Source: Berghia stephanieae (taxonomy: Eukaryota; Mollusca; Gastropoda; Nudibranchia; Aeolidiidae). Taken from it: a DNA stretch of 64,000 nt. The stretch lies in NCBI GenBank assembly GCA_034508935.3, contig CM067447.1, forward strand, positions 35,477,565 to 35,541,564. The letters are read 5' to 3'. Below are positions 56,374 through 64,000 of the stretch, in pieces. A model generated the notes under the pieces. That model was not told the DNA's origin. It saw only the letters and a list, made by a program, of their open reading frames with translations, and made no database searches. Positions within the stretch are counted from its first letter, which is position 1. Every line of letters begins with the position of its first letter. The translations under genes were made by a program, and so were the position numbers.

Positions 56374-56612
56374 GCGGAAAAAGCCAAACAGTTACTTTAT
56401 CAAGCCAAATATGGTCGTTTTGGTTTAGGAGATCCATTTGTAGCCTGCAGAGAGATGCAGAAGGGAAAAATGACACTGGTTTTGATGAGTCTGCCATTAA
56501 AAGCATGTATGATAATCAACTGGCTCAGCTAGAAAACCTGATTGCAACACAACGAAAAGCTCAACTTAAGATGCGGGAGCAACTAGGGAATTCAGAAAAA
56601 AGATTTCACAAG
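56374..56612 (+). CDS. FILIP1: FILIP1/CTTNBP2-family protein, coding exon 3, with one-base frame break
   Basis: The acceptor is tttcattccacag and the donor AAG/gtttgg. The first 24 codons (to 56445) read AEKAKQLLYQAKYGRFGLGD then PFVA, matching the family YGRFxLxDPFxA. The reading then continues one base off: LQRDAEGKNDTGFDESAIKS, later LENLIATQRKAQLKMREQ and ending EKRFHK. The family has ALQRD at this point, so one base is missing at GCC/CTG near 56445, most simply a C lost from a CCC run. With that base the exon is 240 nt (80 codons) and starts and ends in phase 0; as given it is 239 nt and reaches a stop within the exon. The rest is heptad-like and coiled-coil prone, with no other damage, so a sequencing or assembly slip is likelier than a dead gene. 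A real polymorphism cannot be excluded. Confidence 0.88.
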
Positions 56613-57174
56613 GTTTGGTCTTTCAAACTCTTTTTTTTTTATAAGCAATTTGATAATTTAGATTATTGGAATGAAGAAACATTATGGTTGTCATAATGTA
56701 CGTTTTCGCTGCTGATGAATACTTCCATCCCACTTATAATAACATGGTTGTAATGACATCTGCTCATAATGACGAGTCCTAATCACATTTTTAAATATAT
56801 ATATTTGTATTACTACTATTGAAATATCTATTACAGTGACATAAAATTTTACAAATTTTGCATGCAGTGACATAAAGACTTATGACAGATTTGAAAATGT
56901 TAACCAAAATGTAGGCATCCAATGAAAAAGTTGGCTTGCTGCTCAATGAAATCAACACTACTTCTTTGTGGTCGTTGTAGTAGCCTCTCAAATAGAGGAT
57001 CCAGACTACAGTTCACCTTTATGAATTTCATGGCATCAGTTATGCCAAAACTCCGGTTTCACTGGAAAAAAATCCGATGTGGAGCAAAAAATCCTGGGTT
57101 ACGGGCAACTAAGTCAAATTGTCAAATACCAGTGGTGTCATATTGCTCCAAGGATACCCTCCTCCCCCCTCCCC

Positions 57175-57610
57175 AGCACCTCTATAACCACATCATCATC
57201 ACTGCCACTACTACAACCACCACCACCACATCATCATCACTTCCATTACTATTTCAACCACCACAACCACATTATTTTATCACTACCAATGCTGTAGCAA
57301 CCACCACCACCACATCATCATCACTACAAACACTACTACTACACCAACCACCAAGACATCATCATCACTACGATTACTACTACAACCACTACCACCACAT
57401 CATCACTCCCACTACAACATCCAACGTTCCCCATCATCTCTACCACTAATACTACAACAACCACCACCGCATCATCATCACTACCATTACTATTTCAACC
57501 ACCATTACCACATCATCATCACTACCACAACTAATACAACCACCACAACCACATCATTATCACTACCAATGCTATAACAACCCCACCACACACAAGATCA
57601 TCACTACAAA
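57175..57610 (-). repeat. Triplet-structured minisatellite, locus 3 (complement orientation)
   Basis: catcatcatcactaccact and acaaccaccaccaccac units, the complement of loci 1 and 2, in FILIP1-like intron 3. Confidence 0.9.
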
Positions 57611-58559
57611 TAGGCAGTTTAGTGAAAATTTCAAATTATAAAGATCTTCTTTAAATTGGTATTAACAGAAGCAGCTTGCTGTGCTTATTCCAATGCCTTT
57701 TTTAAACTATTGAGATATCTCAATTGGTTCAAGAGTTATGAATTTTTAAATGAATATTTTTCGGGGTTTGAAACGGCCAATTTTACCATTGAAAAGTTGT
57801 GACGAGTTAATGACAACACAAGTAATAACAACTGCCTATGAAGATGTAACTTCGTCAAAAATGGATGGATTTTGATGAATTATAAATCAAAATATAGGTA
57901 GAATTCTATTCTTTCATTAGAAACTGGATTTTGCTTTTATTGTCTTCTTTCTTCCTTTGGTGGTCATGAATAGGCATAACTTTTGAACTACTACTGAGTT
58001 CGTGAGAGTTTGGCCTTGAGACTCAGCAATAGCAGCAATCTTCTTCTTGACATCCTGTAAACATTTGAAAGTATTCATCTGAATCTAAACAAAGTAAAAT
58101 GAAGCAAAATATGAAAAGGAATAATATTTTGCAGTGAAAAAGATATTATTGGATCAATTCCTTGTTGCCTAAGTATGAAAAGTGAAGGCTTGAAGGAAGT
58201 CAACACACTATAATTAAACAAACTGTCAATAAATCCGTTTTAATTATTTAAAAAAAAAAAACATAAAATAAATTGGACTCTCAAAGAACTGTAAACAAAC
58301 TGAACGTTAAAACGTTTTAAATGACTGACTGGAGGACCAAAAGTGGCTGTTGAAAGTTAAAATTTACCGAGAAAAGGACGGGCATCATACGACGTGAACC
58401 CCCCCCCCCCCCCTTTCCCCAATTAAAAAAAAAAAATTCAAAACAAATAAACCAAAGGTGGTGATGGGAGGGTGTGTGTGTGTGGGGGGGGGGGGGGGGG
58501 AGGGGGGAGGGGTCTTGGCTCAGCTCTTCACTTTTAGGACTCCAGTACAGATATTTATT

Positions 58560-58837
58560 CAATATTTACCATGGGGGCCACACAGACTAGTTTCGATCGT
58601 AAACAAAGATGGCGGAAGTTCGACTCCCATGGCAACCATTATTTTTTTTTCGTACTTTTACTTCAATAAACAAATTAGAATGAAAAGAAAAGCATAGAAT
58701 GCTCTTACATGAAAAAAACATATGAAAACAAAAAGTTAATATCAATAATAAGCCAATAAAGGAGGTAGAGCGTGGTGTTTATTTGGCAGCGACCGTGGGT
58801 TTAAAGGTCAGCTACAGTGTGACGTCACAGCCACTGA
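58560..58837 (+). promoter_or_regulatory. Candidate internal promoter in FILIP1-like intron 3
   Basis: The stretch contains aaagATGGCGGAAG (a YY1-like AAGATGGCGG box) near 58607, an RFX/X-box-like CCATGGCAACC near 58628, and a perfect CRE TGACGTCA at 58820-58827. It is followed within 30 bp by an ATG and a GTAAGT donor. These motifs cluster in a region free of recognised repeats, flanked by minisatellites. Promoter activity is inference. Confidence 0.35.
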
Positions 58838-58856
58838 ATGCTGGCTCAGTTGAGCG
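58838..58856 (+). CDS. Candidate alternative first coding exon (MLAQLS) inside intron 3
   Basis: A 19-nt coding segment (ATG CTG GCT CAG TTG AGC G) ends at a consensus donor GTAAGT (58857). It follows a less AT-rich stretch with a perfect CRE palindrome TGACGTCA at 58820-58827. The phase (1) matches exactly the candidate exon at 59039. It may be the start of a short isoform of the FILIP1-like gene or of a small nested gene. It is supported only by motif and phase agreement. Confidence 0.35.
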
Positions 58857-59038
58857 GTAAGTCTAAAATCGTGTTTTTTTTGCGGAGAGTTAAACAAGTC
58901 GTGCGCCAAGTTTGATTCTTACATATCTTGTGTCATTCAAATATATAATAGTTGATTTTTATGTATACGAAGTTTAAATACTGTCACCCAAAGGGTTTTT
59001 ATGTTCTTAAGCTTTAAAAATTGCATTGATTTCAAAAG

Positions 59039-59187
59039 AAAATAACTCGAGTTATAGTGATCCGATCGACTCCAGAAAAAGACTGTTTCGTAGTTTAGCT
59101 TCTCCTCTTCAAAAAGATGGATCTGAAGTGGTAGTACAATCCGAAAAACGAAACAAAAATTGCGTTTGCTTCCGACCACTCCCGCAG
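59039..59187 (+). CDS. Candidate second exon of the intron-3 transcript
   Basis: The exon is 149 nt: 2 nt completing the split Glu codon from 58856, then 49 open codons, ending CCGCAG/gtcact in phase 0. The peptide runs NNSSYSDPIDSRKRLFRSL, then ASPLQKDGSEVVVQSEKRNK and CVCFRPLPQ. It is hydrophilic and compositionally normal, unlike the low-complexity shadows around it. Phase 0 at the end would fit FILIP1-like exon 4 (63157, phase 0), giving an N-terminally alternative protein that lacks the first half of the CortBP2 domain. The weak points are that the acceptor tract (ttgatttcaaaag) is poor and the donor GTCACT is below consensus. I do not recognise the peptide. Confidence 0.35.
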
Positions 59188-59269
59188 GTCACTTCCACGG
59201 CCGGTCACAAAAACTCAATGGGTGGCTGATCGCTGATTCAGCCAGCGGCTCGCGCTCTCGCTAAACTGC

Positions 59270-59730
59270 CTACTACAAACACTATACTACAACAACCACC
59301 ACCACATCATCATCACTACCATTGCTACGACAACCACCACACGTCATCATTGTTACCACTACAACCAGCACAACCACTTCATCACTACCACTACTACTAC
59401 AACAACCACAACCACATCATTATTACTACCACTACTACAACCACCACCACCACATCATCACCACCACCACCACTACAATCACCACCCATCATCACTACCA
59501 CTACAACAGCAACCACCACCACCACATCATCATCACTACCACCACTACTAAAACCACCACCACCATCACATCATCACCACTACTACTGCTACAATCACCA
59601 CCACCACATCATCATACCACTATTACTACAACCAACACCACCACACCACATCATCATCATTACTAATACGATTACAACCCCTATCCATGAATCATCATCA
59701 ATACCATCACTACTACAACCACCAGTATTA
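59270..59730 (-). repeat. Triplet-structured minisatellite, locus 4
   Basis: Same units as locus 3, about 80 bp after the candidate exon ending at 59187. Confidence 0.9.
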
Positions 59731-60113
59731 AGTTTTGGAGCTTTACTTCATTTGAAAAAAAAGGGACTTTGGATGGGATAGTATTTGGCATTGTGTTTAC
59801 TTATCATATAGTTCTTACAGATAACAACAGGCTTGTTCACCTTACCACTGCGCTTGACACATGCTACTCAGTAGGCAAATTGAACTCAGTGTGTCACATC
59901 ATAATCACCAGACTGTGCCCTGTCCATTTGGGATGAGTCTGCACTGCGAACTGACTGGTGATGGACCAGATGTGTGAGTGGTGTGTGTGTGTGGAGGGGG
60001 GGGGGGGGTCGTCCTGAGAAAAGTGAACTAAATATCCTACCATCACTGCTGCAACCATCACACTACATCATCATCATCATCACTGCAGCAGCCACCGCAC
60101 ATCAGGACCTGCC

Positions 60114-60695
60114 ATGACCTACCTATCTTGCTGTGTCGGACAGCAAGGACAACCTCTCAAGGTCCCCCTCGCTCATCTGGCACGGCAAGGCAGGCAGGTC
60201 CCCCTTGCTCGTCAGGCACGTCCCCTTCGCTCGTCTGGCACGGCAAGGCAGGCTGGTCCCTCTCACTCGTCTAGAACGACAGGGCAGGCTGGTCAAGGTG
60301 GGCTGACAGTCCCCTTCAGCAGACTTCTCGCTGGTCAGGCAGGCCAGGGTAGACTCCAAGTTCGTCCTTCGCCGGAGGCAGACCAGGGCAGGGCTCGTCC
60401 TTCTTCGTCCGGAGGCAGACCAGGGCAGGGCTTGTCCTTCTTCGTCCGGAGGCAGACCAGGGCAGTGCTCGTCCTTCTTCGTCCGGAGGCAGACCAGGGC
60501 AGTGCTCGTCCTTCTTCGTCCGGAGGCAGACCAGGGCAGGGCTCGTCCTCCTTCGTCCGGACGCAGACCAGGGCAGGGCTCGTCCTTCTTTGTCCGGAGG
60601 TATGGCGGGGCAGGGCTCATCCTTCTTTGTCCGGAGGCAGGGCAGGCAGGCCCCTTCGTGGGTTGGCAGTCCTTAAAAAGACTAGTGGGTGCTAA
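60114..60695. repeat. GC-rich minisatellite, 37-bp unit
   Basis: Units start with ggaggcagaccagggcag at 60374, 60411, 60448, 60485, 60522, 60559 and 60596, with a partial at 60633: an exact 37-bp period. A related, less regular array (gctcgtctggcacggcaagg) occupies 60165-60300. Because 37 is not divisible by 3, all three frames rotate, and long ORFs appear on both strands (193 and 165 codons). They are repeat artefacts unless shown otherwise. This is the most GC-rich stretch of the window. Confidence 0.9.
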
Positions 60696-60719
60696 GTAAA
60701 GCTTAGTGTGACAGTGATT

Positions 60720-61090
60720 TCATGTGACCTACAGCTGGAATCCTCGTCGTCACTGTTATGCACCAAAGGCAGTGCACACAAAGACTGACAGGGAAGACAC
60801 TCATTGGTGACCAATCAACAAGCAACTTTATTTACAACTATTTAAATCATATATCACAGACTTAGTAATATTGAACAGGGCATTATAGAAATATACATAA
60901 ACAAGAATATAAGTTATGTAATATAACGTCAATGCACAAGTGTAGTTTAGTAATGATACAAATACAATGTATAATTAAAATATATTCAATTGTGACATTA
61001 TTTAGAAGTAACTAAATGTAATTAAGTGTATTATTAATGGAACTAAAATATTAGTAATACATTGCAAAGGGCAATAACTCAATAATAATA
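60720..61090. other. Unassigned intron sequence
   Basis: AT-rich, in FILIP1-like intron 3; no feature was recognised. Confidence 0.35.
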
Positions 61091-61094
61091 ATAC

Positions 61095-61320
61095 ACCATA
61101 ACAATCATCATCACTTCCACCACCACTGCAATCACTGTATCATTATCAAGACAACCACAACTGCAACACTATCACATTATCATCATCGCTACCACCATCA
61201 ACACATTGTCATCATCACCTATCACCATCATCAATACCGCCACCACCAACTCATCATCATCATCAATCATCACCATCACTACAACCTATTCAACTACATC
61301 GTCACATCATCACTACCACT
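61095..61320 (-). repeat. Triplet-structured minisatellite, locus 5, left part
   Basis: catcatcaccatcactacaa-type units, interrupted by R1 copy i and resumed at 61769. Confidence 0.85.
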
Positions 61321-61321
61321 A

Positions 61322-61768
61322 TTGTGGGCAGGGAGGTACCTGCTGTGTCTTCTATCCCTAGATTACTTGATTATGTCCTGACCCTGGCTGGAGTTCTTGG
61401 CTGGGAGGGAAACAGTTGAATGTATAGTTATAGTTTTGGGAGATCATTTTTTTCTCTCTCTGTTATGTACTTTTTTATTTTTATTTTTAATATTGGATTT
61501 GTAAACATTTGAGTGTATTCCTCTTAGTGGGAACTTGTGCTGGTGTCTGGTTAAGTGATCTCAAACTAAGTACAATGATAGTGTGCTCTTGGATCTACAT
61601 CTGTTCTTTATTTGAATCATTCCCCTTTGTCTTACTTTTTCCGCAAATCCTTTTAATTGTACATCTAGAATGTTTTTACTATTCAATTTTCTTCCTTTTT
61701 AGCAGCGCTGATATGGCCTAAATGTATTGCAAGCGCTGTAAAACCCTTAAAAACAAAAACAAACATCA
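61322..61768 (+). repeat. R1 retroposon, copy i (5'-truncated, inside minisatellite)
   Basis: It runs from gtgggcagggaggtacctgc to gcgctgtaaaacccttaaaa with tail caaaaacaaac. It is flanked on both sides by the minisatellite (catcacta on both sides). Confidence 0.85.
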
Positions 61769-62195
61769 CTAACACCACCACTACAACCTCCTCCACCAAT
61801 CCAATCCAAAATAGTTGCAGCTTCACCACATCATCATAACCACCACAACTGCAACCACCACCACCGCATTATCATCATAACTACCACCACTGCTACAACC
61901 ATCACCACCACATCATCATCACCACTACCACTGCTACAAGCTTCCTCACCACATACTCATCATAAGTACCACCACTACTGTAACCACCACCACCACACCA
62001 CATCATCATCATTCATCACCATCATCATCATCACCACAACTACCTCTTCCACCACATCATCATCATCCCTACCACTACTACTGCGACCACCACCACCACA
62101 TCATTATCACTATCACCACCACTACATCAACATCAATACCATCACCACCACATCATCATCTCCGTCACCACAACTACATATTCAACCACATCATC

Positions 62196-62241
<46 letters not shown>

Positions 62242-62307
62242 TATCATTACCACAAGTACCTTTTTCACCACATCTTCATCACTCCACTACTACTGCAACC
62301 ACTCATC

Positions 62308-62349
<42 letters not shown>

Positions 62350-62695
62350 CATCATCTCATCATCATCATCATATCATCTCATCATCACTACCACAAACTA
62401 TATAACTTCATCATCTTCTTCACTACCACCAAAAATCATCATCATTACCATCACTATCACCACTGCTACAATTACCAAATCACATCATTATCACCACCAC
62501 CACTACAACCAACACCACCACCACATTAACATCCACCACCACCACAACACAGCAATACCACCACCACTACTGCAACCACCACGGCCACCACATCATCACT
62601 ACTGCAACCACCATCTCTGCCACGTCATCATCATCATCATTACTACCACCACTACTGTAACGATAACCTCATCATCAAAACTACCAGCACATCAA
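61769..62695 (-). repeat. Triplet-structured minisatellite, locus 5, right part, with (CAT)n
   Basis: Units as at locus 3, with pure CAT runs at 62200-62240 and 62310-62350. It is the longest array of this family in the window. Confidence 0.9.
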
Positions 62696-62699
62696 CTAA

Positions 62700-63150
62700 G
62701 CACCTTAGTATTTAATATGGCATCTGAAATCTTTTTTGGAATTTGATAGTCTTTCCCTCTATCATGGAGTTTATTGGTTTGGATATGTTTTTTTTTCTCT
62801 TGAAGTTGTGGGAACACTGGGTTCTAAAAGGACAATCTACAGGACATTTGTACTTATGAAATATATATTTTGGTCCGTAAGGCCCATGAGGAGGGAATAA
62901 ATGAAACGTTATGAAGGCTATTGAGCCATTTTATCATTTTTCTTTTTTCTTTCTTTTTTTTTTTCTTTTTTCTTTCTTTTTTGTTTCTTTTTTCTTTTCT
63001 TTGTTTAAAACTTTTAACTCATAATATTTTAAAAGAATTAGTTTTGATTTTGTGATATTTCTTTTTACCATGGCTATGAGTAGAAAAAGGAATTCATTTC
63101 GGTTTTGTGTGAAATAAATTTGAATGTTTCTGTTTATTTAAAATATTTCA
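62700..63150. other. Intron sequence before exon 4
   Basis: Includes a T/C-rich tract (62938-63005). Otherwise nothing was recognised. Confidence 0.35.
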
Positions 63151-63156
63151 TTTTAG

Positions 63157-63264
63157 GTTTGCTCAGAACTGGAAGAGGAGAAGCAAAAGCATGCCCACGA
63201 TACAGCTCAGGGAGATGATGTTACCTATATGCTAGAAAAGGAAAGAGAGAGATTAAAAGCAGAG
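63157..63264 (+). CDS. FILIP1: FILIP1/CTTNBP2-family protein, coding exon 4
   Basis: This exon of 36 codons follows a ttcattttag acceptor and precedes a GAG/gtaaga donor, in phase 0 at both ends. It encodes VCSELEEEKQKHAHDTAQ, then DDVTYMLEKERERLKAE. Vertebrate FILIP1 has VYELENEKHKHT, then DDFTNLLEQERERLKK, at this position. This is closer than CTTNBP2 (ARLEEERGKNK) and is the main reason to prefer the FILIP1 side. The segment is coiled coil, rich in Glu and Lys. The preceding intron is 6,544 bp and is filled with CAC/CAT minisatellites, one R1 retroposon, a 37-bp GC-rich minisatellite and a possible internal promoter. Confidence 0.92.
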
Positions 63265-63973
63265 GTAAGAATACTTTGTTTTAGGGCACATCCTATTCCC
63301 TTAAAAAATATTTTATAACTTGGCTGCTTTTTATTTTCTTAACAACATCTTATAACACAAATTACTAATTGTGAGTACCAGGTTCTGATGTGAAAAAAGT
63401 TTTATTTTACTTGATATTTATTAATATGTGAGGAAAGGAAAGGAAAGGAAGGAAAGGAAGGGATGGATGGATGGTGAATTATTATGTTTTTATGTAGAAA
63501 AATTATTGTAGTTTCTGAAATTACCATAAACTGAAATTTGATTATTTTGACCATTTACACTTTAAAACCAATTTTCTTTGTTTTCCAAATCCCGACTTAA
63601 TACCGCTTCGAGGGGTTGGGTCACATATTTGATTTTTACAAAATATATTTTTTTCAATGAGAAGGCAGACATTACTTTCAACAAGTTTTTTTTTAAAGAT
63701 TGAAACTCTATCAAGTAACATTACTCACCCTGATATTCGTTGCATTTTGATAATCATCATTTATGTAACTGAATGCCCGTTGTTGACCTAAATTCAACAC
63801 CTGACTCTATATCTGGAATCTATTGAATTCTTAAAGAGCCATTTGAGACAAAAGAGAATTTAAAAAAAAAAATGTAAATATGGTCTTGCATGTATAGTAA
63901 TAGTGCAAAACAAATTATGTTTTAGCAATTGTCCTCCGTCAATTGTTGAAAAAGTCTTTTATTTATTTTATAG

Positions 63974-64000
63974 ATCGACTTTGAGAAAAGTCAGAACAAG
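63974..64000 (+). CDS. FILIP1: FILIP1/CTTNBP2-family protein, coding exon 5 (runs off the window)
   Basis: After a ttattttatag acceptor the frame continues IDFEKSQNK to the last base, in phase with exon 4. FILIP1 has an EQEKAYQ-type segment here, so the coiled coil continues. The rest of the gene, including most of the coiled coil, lies beyond the right edge. Confidence 0.85.

Noticed and set aside
57079-57449. Plus-strand ORFs rich in T, S, P and H
   Set aside because: They are triplet-minisatellite translations (locus 3), matched by equally open frames at every other locus of the same repeat.
60114-60695. 193-codon ORF and an opposite 165-codon ORF
   Set aside because: Both arise from the 37-bp minisatellite, whose unit lacks stops in several frames.

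Overview
The window is AT-rich animal nuclear DNA with long introns, GT-AG exons of 100-240 nt and a very high load of repeats. tRNA-derived SINEs, Jockey/CR1/L2-type LINEs, pogo/Tigger, hAT, Mutator and piggyBac-type DNA elements and huge microsatellites occur together. This suggests a lophotrochozoan, most likely a mollusc; that is inference from texture and gene content, not a proven assignment.

Host genes. (1) On the + strand, 49676-64000, lies the 5' part of a filamin-A-interacting-protein-1 / cortactin-binding-protein-2 (CortBP2 domain) gene. Five exons are visible (49787-49882, 50202-50303, 56374-56612, 63157-63264, 63974 to the edge) and all junctions are phase compatible. Exon 3 carries a one-base frame break. 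Intron 3 (6.5 kb) holds a possible internal promoter with two phase-matched exons (58838-58856, 59039-59187) that could splice into exon 4. (2) On the - strand, between about 29.1 and 16.95 kb, is a gene I do not recognise. Its best exons are 28969-29076, 28422-28560, 27286-27473, 20526-20658 and the terminal exon 16954-17126. Two of the junctions match exactly in phase. (3) A - strand exon at 38617-38908 has an Arg-rich, mitochondrial-presequence-like N terminus and a good donor. (4) A few weaker exon candidates are listed.

Layout. 1-2.4 kb: old copies of a 0.54-kb retroposon (called R1 here). 2.46-5.97 kb: a Mutator-like element with 10-bp target duplications. 6.5-14.5 kb: pogo/Tigger-type nonautonomous elements (T1; T3 copies A-C), one with a piggyBac-type insertion. 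14.9-24 kb: SINEs, LINEs, a triplet-structured minisatellite, a perfect hairpin, a 1.25-kb tandem duplication, and gene 2 exons. 24.15-26.67 kb: a nearly complete Tigger transposon inside a SINE. 27-31 kb: gene 2 exons, a LINE, SINE A and R1. 31.3-32.9 kb: a giant compound microsatellite. 33-38.5 kb: candidate promoter, LINE, minisatellite and a large inverted-repeat-bounded element. 39-41.9 kb: a hAT element with 8-bp target duplications. 42.4-47.5 kb: (TATC)n, (ATT)n and a second Mutator-like copy split by a Tigger-type element. 49.7-64 kb: gene 1, whose introns carry a LINE with nested R1 and T3 insertions and several minisatellites.

Several insertions are dated relative to each other because their empty target site survives in a sister repeat in the same window. 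No CRISPR array, rRNA or functional tRNA gene was seen, and no retrovirus-like, Polinton-like or toxin fossil was recognised.
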